Below are positions 14,001 through 20,345 of a stretch of 21,369 bases of DNA, piece after piece. The stretch comes from Desulfobacteraceae bacterium (GTDB lineage: Bacteria > Desulfobacterota > DSM-4660 > Desulfatiglandales > Desulfatiglandaceae). The stretch lies in NCBI GenBank assembly GCA_020349865.1, contig CP070700.1, positions 4,822,871 through 4,844,239 on the forward strand, written 5' to 3'. The position numbers and the translations under genes were made by a program. The notes under the pieces were generated by a model. The model did not search any database, was not told where the DNA came from, and saw only the letters and a list, made by a program, of their open reading frames with translations. Every line of letters starts with the position of its first letter. The first letter of the stretch is position 1.

Positions 14001-15519
14001 GATCATTAAGGAAAAGAGAATTAACCGCGTGGTGGTAGCATCCTGCTCCCCCCGCACCCACGAACCCCTCTTCCAGGAGACCATCCGGGATGTAGGTCTC
14101 AATAAATATCTCTTTGAGATGGCCAACATCCGTGATCAAAACACCTGGGTCCATATGAATGACCCGAAAAAGACCACGAAAAAGGCCAAAGATCTGGTAC
14201 GCATGGCCGTGGCAAAAGTGGCACTTGTGGAACCCCTCAAGCAGATCACACTCAACATAAAACCTTCCCTGCTGGTCATTGGCGGAGGTGTTGCCGGTAT
14301 GGAGGCCGCTCTCAGTGTGGCGAGACAGGGATATCAGGCATACCTGGTGGAAAAATCGGACGAACTTGGCGGTGCAGCCCGCAGGCTTCGCTCCACCTGG
14401 AGAGGAGAAGAGGTGGCCCCGTACCTTCAGGATCTCATTAAGCGGGTCCAGGATAAACCCCTGATCCAGGTTTTTCTTGAAACAACCGTTAAAAGTACAA
14501 CAGGCATTATTGGCAATTTTACAACCACCCTGGCTCCCTTGAACAGCAAGGGTTCGTCCACGGTGATCGAGCATGGCGCCACCATCCTGGCTACCGGCGG
14601 ACAGGAATACAAACCCGATGAGTACCTTTATGGGAAGCATCCCAGGGTCCTCACCCATCTGGAACTTGATGAGGCCATCACCGCCAGGGACAATCGCATC
14701 AAGGCCGCAAAAACAGCCGTATTCATTCAATGTGTTGGTTCCAGGATACCCGAAAGGCCCTATTGCAGTAAAACATGCTGCACGCACAGTCTGGAAAGCG
14801 CCTTGACACTTAAGGAAATAGACCCGGGGATGGAGGTCTACATCCTTTATCGGGACCTTCGCTCCTATGGATTCCGTGAGGACCTCTATCGCAAGGCCAG
14901 AGAAAAGGGTGTTATTTTCATCCGTTATAATCTGGAAGGCCTGCCCGAACTTGACCTGTCTGACGAGCAGAACCTCTCCTTGGTAGTCATAGATCGTGTA
15001 CTGGGACGCCCTGTCCGGTTATCACCTGACCTTGTAATACTTGCGACAGCGATTATTCCAAATGAAAACAAGGAATTGTTTGAATTATTCAAAGTACCTG
15101 TTAATGATGAAGGCTTCCTGATTGAGGCACACATGAAACTGAGACCGGTTGACTTTGCCTCTGACGGCCTTTTCATGGCCGGCCTCGCACATTATCCGAA
15201 ACCACTTGATGAAAGCATTGCCCAGGCCAAAGCCTCTGTGGCCAGAGCCATGACCATCTTATCCAAGGAAGGAATCCTTATAGGCGGGGTCGTGGCCGAA
15301 ATCGACCCAGATATGTGCGCTGTGTGCGTTACGTGTGTCCGGACCTGTCCATATGGCGCCCCTCGAATTGCTGATGAGGGCTATGCAGTTATTGACCCGG
15401 CCGAGTGCCGGGGATGCGGCGCTTGTGTGGCTGAATGCCCGGGTAAGGCCATTACCCTGAAGCACTTCACCGATGAACAGATTATTGCCAAGACCGACGC
15501 CCTTTTTCAGACTGGATGA
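11077..15519 (+). CDS. hdrA: HdrA fusion: HdrA-(GltD/NfnB-like NAD(P)H-FAD insertion)-HdrA-2x[4Fe-4S]
   Basis: 1480 residues with no TM helices. Part 1 is an HdrA FAD Rossmann fold (VVGAGIAG, Gly14-Gly19), then an Fe-S site (Cys110, 113, 116, 120). Residues about 135-600 are a GltD/NfnB-like module: its own Cys-rich N-terminus (Cys160, 164, 203, 207, 211), FAD loop GSGPAG (254-259), NAD(P)H loop GGGNVA (385-390) with VYRRTRAEMPA, and AGGDFQTGP (about 528). HdrA sequence resumes after CLNCGYCSECYQC (622-634), with CIGSRD and CSSVCC. A second HdrA begins at about 925 (Cys930, 932, 965, 990; FAD loop GGGVAG 1069-1074; Cys1219, Cys1230, Cys1234, Cys1235). Two [4Fe-4S] motifs end it (Cys1414-1424 and Cys1444-1454). 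It should move electrons between NAD(P)H, ferredoxin and, through MvhD, MetV/MetF. Flavin-based bifurcation is inferred. Confidence 0.93.
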   Translation: MGQDNPRGSVMVVGAGIAGIQASLDLANSGYLVYLIEKNSAIGGVMAQLDKTFPTNDCSMCIISPKLVECGRHLNIELLTMTDILEVTGEAGNFQVKLLERPRYIDLAKCTACDECAKVCPVELPNLFDQGLRNRRAAYKLYPQAMPSAYAIEKRGTAPCRLSCPAGLNVQGYVQMVGQGKYKEALKIIMEELPLPGVLGRICPHSCEDECRRCEVDEPVAIRDLKRLAADQFDPRDIEIECMPPRKDKVAIIGSGPAGLSAAYHLARKGVLSTIFEALPKPGGMLRVGIPEHRLPKEILDKEIEVITNLGVEIRTSTPFGAELTIDDLFKEGYKSVYLSIGAHKGIELGIPGEKAKGVFEGVDFLREVNLTGKAPVGKKVAIIGGGNVAIDVSRCAVRLGADQVNIVYRRTRAEMPAWEEEIQAAEAEGVKISYLSAPQEVLTKGDEVTGLRCIRMELGEPDSSGRRRPVPIPGSEYEIEIDQLIPAIGQRPDLSALKDVTGLSFSRWGTIEVDPVTYSTEREGVFAGGDFQTGPWIAIGAIAAGREAAESIVRYLEGQDMAKARKPISKEDQEYRPIPENEPKRARAKMPELEVEEREGTFKEVELGYDEDKGKDEAHRCLNCGYCSECYQCVDACLAGAVDHSMVPKESTLEVGAILLAPGFIPFDPNLHDTYNYSNHPNVVTSMEFERILSASGPFEGHLVRPSDHKEPEKIAWLQCIGSRDVHIGARGYCSSVCCTYAIKEAMVAKEHSTGSLDTAIFYMDIRTFGKDFEKYYNRGREEAGIRFIKSRITNIYSVNDTGNLLIRYIDEAGKRVEEAFDMVVLSVGLGASKEAVQLAEKLGVEINNYSFARTSDFKPVESSIPGIFVCGVFQGPKDIPQSVMEASAAAAASGEILASARGTMTRIKELPPEEDFSGEEPRIGVFVCNCGINIGGIADVPAVRDYAGTLPNVVYVEDNLFTCSQDTQDKMKEIIKEKRINRVVVASCSPRTHEPLFQETIRDVGLNKYLFEMANIRDQNTWVHMNDPKKTTKKAKDLVRMAVAKVALVEPLKQITLNIKPSLLVIGGGVAGMEAALSVARQGYQAYLVEKSDELGGAARRLRSTWRGEEVAPYLQDLIKRVQDKPLIQVFLETTVKSTTGIIGNFTTTLAPLNSKGSSTVIEHGATILATGGQEYKPDEYLYGKHPRVLTHLELDEAITARDNRIKAAKTAVFIQCVGSRIPERPYCSKTCCTHSLESALTLKEIDPGMEVYILYRDLRSYGFREDLYRKAREKGVIFIRYNLEGLPELDLSDEQNLSLVVIDRVLGRPVRLSPDLVILATAIIPNENKELFELFKVPVNDEGFLIEAHMKLRPVDFASDGLFMAGLAHYPKPLDESIAQAKASVARAMTILSKEGILIGGVVAEIDPDMCAVCVTCVRTCPYGAPRIADEGYAVIDPAECRGCGACVAECPGKAITLKHFTDEQIIAKTDALFQTG

Positions 15520-15566
15520 AAATTCGAGTGTCTAAAGTGAACTAAAATGCCTAAAGTTGACGGCTT

Positions 15567-15693
15567 CGTAAAAAGTCTTATGGACGGTCATTGCGAGCGT
15601 AGCGAAGCAATCTCATCGGCTGTAACAACTTGAAATTAGGAGATTGCTTCGTCGCTTTGCTCCTCGCAATGACGTGTGAAAAGACTTTTTACG
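15567..15693. repeat. Large nested palindrome between hdrA and mvhD
   Basis: Outer arms CGTAAAAAGTCTT (15567-15579) and AAGACTTTTTACG (15681-15693) are perfectly inverted over 13 bp. Inner imperfect arms start at GTCATTGCGAGCG (15587) and end at CGCAATGAC (15673), each carrying GAAGCAATCTC or its complement, around a loop of about 25 nt. The inner arm type also occurs at 1831-1876. Weaker CTAAAGT-rich words flank the palindrome on both sides (15531-15558 and 15743-15780), again in inverted sense. The 289-bp gap 15520-15808 contains nothing else. It could act as an mRNA stabiliser/attenuator between two genes of one cluster, or simply be a REP-like insertion. Confidence 0.7.
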
Positions 15694-15808
15694 AGTTCAT
15701 CAAAGTTAAAGAAAAAAAATATTTGAAAGAATTTCTCATCATTAACTTTAGCTCACTTTAGATACTTTAGACTCTTTAGATAACTTAAGTTTTTGCGAAG
15801 GAGGAAAC

Positions 15809-16234
15809 ATGACAAATAACTTTGAACCACGGATTCTCGCTTTTTGCTGCCAGTACTGAGCCTATTCGGCCGCGGACCTGGCAGGTTCCATGAGACTCTC
15901 TTATCCGAGCAGTGTTAAAATCATTCAAGTCCCCTGTACCGGGCGGGTGGATATTCTACACCTTTTGAAGGCAATTGAAGACGGCGCTGACGGCGTTTAT
16001 GTGGCCGGTTGTCTTGAAGGCGAATGTCACTTTATAGATGGTAACCTTAAAGCAAAAAGAAAGGTCCTGTATGTCAAAAAGACCCTTGAGGAGATAGGTC
16101 TTGAGCCCGAGCGCGTTGAGATGTTCAATCTGTCTGCCGGCGAAGGTCCACGATTTGCAGAAATTGCACGGGAGATGGTGGAACGGATCAAAGAATTAGG
16201 ACCCAGCCCGGTTAACCTGAAAAAGGCCGCATAA
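15809..16234 (+). CDS. mvhD: MvhD-type hydrogenase/Hdr iron-sulfur subunit, selenoprotein (UGA = Sec17)
   Basis: 141 residues if the in-frame TGA at 15857-15859 is read as selenocysteine. The ATG at 15809 has AAGGAGG four nt upstream and opens MTNNFEPRILAFCCQY, then UGA, then AYSAADLAGSMRLSYP, all in one frame. MvhD relatives have Cys at the UGA position (FCCQYC-AY-type motif). Conserved VPCTGRVD, GADGVYVAGCLEGECHF and FNLSAGEGPRFAEIA follow. MvhD carries a [2Fe-2S] cluster and passes electrons between HdrA and a partner enzyme; here the partner should be MetV/MetF. Taking the ATG at 15890 instead would lose the cluster-binding N-terminus. A hairpin after the UGA fits a bacterial SECIS. metV follows 11 bp downstream. 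Confidence 0.9.
15857..15889 (+). promoter_or_regulatory. Sec UGA codon and bacterial SECIS-like hairpin
   Basis: UGA is at 15857-15859. The hairpin at 15874-15889 is GGACCU-GGC-AGGUUCC: six base pairs, one bulged U on the 3' arm and a 3-nt loop GGC beginning 20 nt after the UGA. The position, the G at the start of the loop and the bulged U agree with general bacterial SECIS rules for SelB binding. In E. coli fdhF the bulged U is on the 5' arm, so this is a variant. selA, selB, selC and selD are not in the window. Confidence 0.7.
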
Positions 16235-16245
16235 AGAGGTGAATT

Positions 16246-16914
16246 ATGATAGTTGCCGATCGAAAACCACTCAAAGAAATACTGGAGATGATCAAGGATT
16301 TCAAAAAGATCCTGATCATCGGATGTAAAGGCTGTGTTACCGTGTGCAATGTTGGAGGGAGTAAAGAAGTCGGCATTCTCGCCTCTACTTTGAAAACCGC
16401 CCAGAAAAAAGATGGTCGCCTCCTGGAGGTGGACGAAAAAACTTTAGAAAGGCAGTGCGATCCTGAATACGTTGATCAAATCAAGGACATAGTAGACAAT
16501 TATGATGCGGTCATCTCTATGGCCTGTGGGGTAGGTCCTCAGTTCTTATCGCAACGATATCCTGAACAGTGTTTTTTCCCTGCCGTGAATACAACCTTTT
16601 TTGGGGGCGCTGTTCAACACGGAATCTGGGAAGAGAGATGCGCAGGCTGCGGAACCTGCGTGATACACTATTTTGAAGGGATGTGCCCGATTGCCCGCTG
16701 CTCAAAGAGTCTTTTGAACGGTCCCTGCGGTGGTTCGGCAGGGGGCAAATGCGAGATATCCAAAGATGTGGACTGTATCTGGGATATGATTGTGAGAAAA
16801 AAAATGGAACAGGGTCGTCTGGATGATCTCCTTGAGTTCAGGCCCATAAAGGATTGGACAACTTCAAGGGATGGTGGGCCCAGGAAGAGCGTGAGGGAGG
16901 AGCTGGTACAATGA
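16246..16914 (+). CDS. metV: MetV, methylene-THF reductase partner (MTHFR C-terminal/zinc-binding type)
   Basis: 222 residues. The N-terminal half is a flavodoxin-like alpha/beta region opening ILIIGCKGCVTVCNVGG (Cys27, Cys30, Cys34), with MACGVGPQFL later. The C-terminal half is a Cys-rich module: CAGCGTC (Cys132, 135, 138), CPIARC (147, 152), NGPCGG (161) and GKCEISKDVDC (169, 177). This is the MetV/'methylene-tetrahydrofolate reductase C-terminal' family, which in acetogens pairs with a short MetF and links it to Hdr/MvhD or RnfC2 electron carriers. Cysteine number suggests Fe-S and/or zinc sites; which one is not visible. The ribosome binding site GAGGTG lies about 6 nt upstream. Its stop overlaps the metF start (ATGA), and mvhD ends 11 bp upstream. 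Confidence 0.9.
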   Translation: MIVADRKPLKEILEMIKDFKKILIIGCKGCVTVCNVGGSKEVGILASTLKTAQKKDGRLLEVDEKTLERQCDPEYVDQIKDIVDNYDAVISMACGVGPQFLSQRYPEQCFFPAVNTTFFGGAVQHGIWEERCAGCGTCVIHYFEGMCPIARCSKSLLNGPCGGSAGGKCEISKDVDCIWDMIVRKKMEQGRLDDLLEFRPIKDWTTSRDGGPRKSVREELVQ

Positions 16915-17843
16915 GCGATCTGAAATCGGGAAGTAACCTCGAAAAGGTTCTGAATGCGGGTCACTTTGCCTTTACCGGGGAGTGTGGCCCTCCCCAGGGT
17001 GCAAATGTGGAACATCTTAAAGAAAAGGCCCACCATTTAAAAGGTTGTGTGGATGCGGTGAATATCACCGACAACCAGACGGCGGTCGTGCGAATGGCCA
17101 GTTGGGCTGCCTCGCTTATCCTAATGCAAGAAGGGCTGGAACCTAATTTCCAGATGGTGTGTCGCGATCGTAACCGACTAGCCATACAGAGTGACATCCT
17201 TGGAATATATTCCCATGGTATCAGAAATATGCTCTGCCTCTCAGGCGACCATCAGAGATTCGGTAACCATCCCCACGCCAAAAATGTCTTTGATATTGAC
17301 TCAATGCAGTTGATCCATGCGGTCAAGACCATGAGAGACGAGGGGAAGTTTCTTAATGGGGAGGACATAGATGTACCACCCAAACTCTTTATTGGTGCAG
17401 CTTCCAACCCATTTGCCGAGCCCTTTGAGTTCCGTGTGCATCGTCTCGCAAAAAAGATTGCAGCCGGAGCAGACTTTATCCAGACCCAATGCATTTACAA
17501 TATGGATAGATTCAGGGAATTCATGAAAAAAGTCGTTGACATGGGTCTTCATGAGAAATGCTATATACTGGCTGGCGTCACCCCCATGAAAAGCGTTGGT
17601 ATGGCCCGGTATATGGCCAAGCAGGTCCCTGGTATGGATGTTCCGGACGCCTTGATCACACGCTTAAGAGGCGCCGGAAAAGGCAAGGTGGCCGATGAAG
17701 GTATCAAATTTGCCATAGAGCAGATTGAGGAATTTAAAGAGATGGAGGGGATAGCCGGGGTTCATCTCATGGCCATCGAGTGGGAACATCGTGTGCCTGA
17801 GATCGCTGAATTGGCAGGTGTGCTTCCCAGGCCAAATGTATAA
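16911..17843 (+). CDS. metF: 5,10-methylenetetrahydrofolate reductase, MetF
   Basis: 310 residues, FAD-binding TIM barrel. It reduces 5,10-methylene-THF to 5-methyl-THF in the Wood-Ljungdahl methyl branch, or runs in reverse during oxidative acetyl-CoA use. Landmarks: FTGECGPPQGA with Glu24 at the position of the catalytic Glu, VNITDNQTAVVRM, NMLCLSGD with Asp113, DFIQTQCIYN, LAGVTPMKSVGMARYM and HLMAIEWEHRVPEI. It lacks the C-terminal extension of classical NADH-dependent chains; MetV supplies that role as a separate protein. The ATG at 16911 overlaps the metV stop and follows GGAGG by 8-9 nt, so an in-frame ATG at 16854 inside metV is rejected. A terminator follows 28 bp after the stop. No electron donor gene other than the HdrA/MvhD set is present. 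Confidence 0.94.
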   Translation: MSDLKSGSNLEKVLNAGHFAFTGECGPPQGANVEHLKEKAHHLKGCVDAVNITDNQTAVVRMASWAASLILMQEGLEPNFQMVCRDRNRLAIQSDILGIYSHGIRNMLCLSGDHQRFGNHPHAKNVFDIDSMQLIHAVKTMRDEGKFLNGEDIDVPPKLFIGAASNPFAEPFEFRVHRLAKKIAAGADFIQTQCIYNMDRFREFMKKVVDMGLHEKCYILAGVTPMKSVGMARYMAKQVPGMDVPDALITRLRGAGKGKVADEGIKFAIEQIEEFKEMEGIAGVHLMAIEWEHRVPEIAELAGVLPRPNV

Positions 17844-17871
17844 CAGAATGCGAGGAACACCGTAAATTTAG

Positions 17872-17910
17872 GCCCGGGGGTTTTGCTATGGTGATCCCTC
17901 GGGCTTTTTT
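17872..17910 (+). terminator. Rho-independent terminator after metF
   Basis: A nine-pair stem GCCCGGGGG (17872-17880) / CCCTCGGGC (17896-17904), with one G-U wobble and a 15-nt loop, is followed by six T (17905-17910). It lies 28 bp past the metF stop and closes the hdrA-mvhD-metV-metF cluster. Confidence 0.9.
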
Positions 17911-18029
17911 CTTGAATTCTGACCTAAATTGCTAATAATAATAACCACCAATTTGCGTGGAATTACTTCCAACTACAGTTGACCACTACCTTCAAATAGA
18001 AAAGGTGCTCCATTTTAGTCGGTTTTCTT

Positions 18030-18284
18030 ATGATTATTATGACGAGCAACGGTCGATCATTCGACACCCAAAAAGACCTTACGGCACCTGAACGTCATGT
18101 CCTTCAAAAGCTGTACGCCTGGCAAGACATGTCCACCAGCCTTGAGCAGTTTAGAGAAAAAAAAGAAGAAGCTCTTCAAAAAGGATGGAATAACTTAGGC
18201 CCTATAACTGAAAGTATCGCTTTAAAATTAATCGTTAAGGATATGGAAAAGAAAGTAATCGCAAGGCTCAAGAGAGAGTCTTAA
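18030..18284 (+). CDS. Small hypothetical protein, 84 aa, upstream of sensor kinase
   Basis: 84 residues, charged and predicted mostly helical: LTAPERHVLQKLYAWQDMSTSLEQFREKK, then a second helix-rich half ending DMEKKVIARLKRES. No signal peptide, TM helix or cysteine. I do not recognise the family. An alternative start lies three codons in (ATG at 18039, MTSNG). Neither start has an evident ribosome binding site, so expression is less certain. It stands 75 bp before the sensor kinase on the same strand, and the pair may be co-transcribed. A role as a partner or anti-regulator of the kinase is possible but only inferred from position. Confidence 0.6.
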   Translation: MIIMTSNGRSFDTQKDLTAPERHVLQKLYAWQDMSTSLEQFREKKEEALQKGWNNLGPITESIALKLIVKDMEKKVIARLKRES

Positions 18285-18359
18285 TGACGATCAAGACCCC
18301 AACGGAATATGCCTGAGACCTGGCGAGTTTGTAAGTACTAAAAGCAGCAGGAGAACCAA

Positions 18360-20345
18360 TTGACTGGAGAGGCCCTAAAATCAGCAGAAAAAAACAAGCC
18401 TGACGAACCGCTAACAATCGTTCGCGGCGAGCTGGCCGACATACCGCTTAATGTGGCCTTTGTGGGTGGCGGAAAAGCCTGTCATGACCTTCTGCAAATC
18501 CTGGATAAGGAACGCCTGTCAAGGCTTAAAATGAAAATTCTGGGCGTGGCGGATATAAACCCTCAAGCGCCGGGCCTGGTTTATGCGAAAAAGCACAATC
18601 TCTTCACAACCGGCAATTTCCAGGACCTTTACAGCCTGAAAGAATTGAATCTCCTTATCGAACTGACTGGATCATTAAAAGCCAGGGAATCGATTCTTCG
18701 GACAAAACCTGCGGGCATCTCCATAGTTGACTACAGAGGAGCAAGATTCCTATGGGATTTAATCCAGATGGAGATCGAAAAAACCGAGATAGAAAAAAAA
18801 CGTCAAGAACATGGGGAAAAAGAAAGAAAGTATACTCAAATTATACTGGATTCGCTTCCTTACAGGATTATGGTAGTCAATATGGATATGACCATTGAGA
18901 GGGTTAACCGGACCTTTCTTGATGAATTCAATTTCACCTATGAGGATGTTCTGGGAAAACATTGCTATGAGGTGAGGTATGGACTGGAAAAGTCATGCGG
19001 GGAAGCCGGATATCCATGCTACTTATTATATTTGGAAGAGATAAAAGAGAAGAAGATTATCAGTACTTTTAGAGAACTCCGGGAGGAAAAAGGGGAAGAA
19101 CGCTTTGATGTAATTACCGTTGCACCCATTTACAATGAACGAGGTGATATTGTTCAGATAGTGGAGGCATCCAGAGATGTGACAGCCAGAATAAAATTAG
19201 AGCAGGATGTCGAGAAATCCAATACTTTTTTCCAAAACGTTATCCAGAGCACTGTTGACGGAATCGTTGTGGTGGATACCAAGGGAAACGTACTCATATT
19301 CAATGAGGGAATGGAACGATTGACCAGATATTCTGCCCGGGAAATAATGGAGAGTGGACACCTGAGTAGCTTTTACAACATGGATGTGGCCAGAGAAAAC
19401 ATGAAAAAAATGCGGAGCGATAAACACGGTCCTGTGGGCAAATTAAACCCGACCAGTATGTCTATTACAACTAAGGACGGTGAGGAGATACCCGTTACCC
19501 TTTCGGCCTCCATTATCAGGATTGATGGAAAGGAAATAGGCAGTGTGGGTGTATTTACCGATATGCGGGAAATTCTCAAGATGAGAAAAGACCTTGAAGA
19601 TGCCCATTTCCAGTTGGTTCAGTCGGAAAAAATTGCCTCTGTGGGCAAAATGGCTGCGGGTGTTGCCCACGAAATCAATAACCCACTCTCCGGAATCATG
19701 ATATATGCCGAAATGCTTAAAGAAAACCTTAAAGATAACAATCAACACATTAAAGATATGCAAGAAATCATCGATCAAACACTGCGTTGCAAAAAGATTG
19801 TATCTGAATTGCTGGAATTCAGCCGTCAGACCATTGGAAAGGCATCAAGTTTCAGTATAGAACAAGTGATCACAAAGAGCCTGAATCTATTGATCAATCA
19901 GGCCCTATTCCAAGACATTGAGGTGAACAGAGATATCGAACCCCATATGCCGGAAATGGTGGGAGATATAGGACAGCTCCAGCAGGTCTTTACCAATCTC
20001 TTCATCAATGCGGCCGATGCAATGAAAGGAAAAGGACGGCTGGATATTTCGGCAAAATATGAAGCTAAAAGAAATTTGTTTGTTATTGCGGTTTCTGATT
20101 CCGGCCAAGGAATACCGGAAGGATTCAGAGACAAGATTTTTGACATGTTCTTTACCACCAAGCCGGTCGGCAAAGGAACAGGCCTTGGCCTGAGTATCTC
20201 ACAAAAAATTATAAACCTCCATGGCGGCGATATCATGCTCGAATGCCCCCATGAGGGAGGAACCCGGTTTATTATTGAACTTCCTCTCGGATTTGTGGAA
20301 CAACCTTATGAAGAACCTGCTTTCATAGGATTGGGCGAAGGATGA
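18360..20345 (+). CDS. Sensor histidine kinase: Rossmann (NAD-binding-like)-PAS-PAS-HisKA-HATPase
   Basis: 661 residues, no TM helix, so cytoplasmic. Residues about 30-140 form a dehydrogenase-like Rossmann fold: LNVAFVGGGKACHDLLQIL, then KILGVADINPQAPGLVYAKKHNL and LLIELTGS, as in homoserine-dehydrogenase/Gfo-Idh NAD(P)-binding domains. PAS 1 spans about 158-280 (Cys-containing, SCGEAGYPC) and PAS 2 about 290-410. HisKA carries VAHEINNPL with phosphoacceptor His437. HATPase has the N box with Asn546/Asn550, DSGQGI (Asp580) and GKGTGLGLSIS. The start is TTG: AGGAG (18349-18353) is 6 nt upstream and no ATG fits better. The stop overlaps the next gene's ATG by ATGA. A likely reading is a sensor of NAD(P)H or redox state, inferred from the Rossmann domain. 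Confidence 0.88.
   Translation: MTGEALKSAEKNKPDEPLTIVRGELADIPLNVAFVGGGKACHDLLQILDKERLSRLKMKILGVADINPQAPGLVYAKKHNLFTTGNFQDLYSLKELNLLIELTGSLKARESILRTKPAGISIVDYRGARFLWDLIQMEIEKTEIEKKRQEHGEKERKYTQIILDSLPYRIMVVNMDMTIERVNRTFLDEFNFTYEDVLGKHCYEVRYGLEKSCGEAGYPCYLLYLEEIKEKKIISTFRELREEKGEERFDVITVAPIYNERGDIVQIVEASRDVTARIKLEQDVEKSNTFFQNVIQSTVDGIVVVDTKGNVLIFNEGMERLTRYSAREIMESGHLSSFYNMDVARENMKKMRSDKHGPVGKLNPTSMSITTKDGEEIPVTLSASIIRIDGKEIGSVGVFTDMREILKMRKDLEDAHFQLVQSEKIASVGKMAAGVAHEINNPLSGIMIYAEMLKENLKDNNQHIKDMQEIIDQTLRCKKIVSELLEFSRQTIGKASSFSIEQVITKSLNLLINQALFQDIEVNRDIEPHMPEMVGDIGQLQQVFTNLFINAADAMKGKGRLDISAKYEAKRNLFVIAVSDSGQGIPEGFRDKIFDMFFTTKPVGKGTGLGLSISQKIINLHGGDIMLECPHEGGTRFIIELPLGFVEQPYEEPAFIGLGEG

Noticed and set aside
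13726..14787. 353-codon open frame on the minus strand.
   Set aside because: Entirely antisense to the second HdrA half, whose motifs are unambiguous; the minus-strand product has no recognisable motif.
15857..15859. In-frame TGA as a nonsense mutation making mvhD a pseudogene, or translation starting at 15890.
   Set aside because: The upstream 16 codons have a strong ribosome binding site and match the MvhD N-terminus, the codon sits exactly at a conserved Cys position, and a SECIS-like hairpin follows.
16854..16910. Longer metF start within metV.
   Set aside because: It would add 19 residues translated from metV coding sequence; the ATG at 16911 has GGAGG at the right distance and ATGA coupling.
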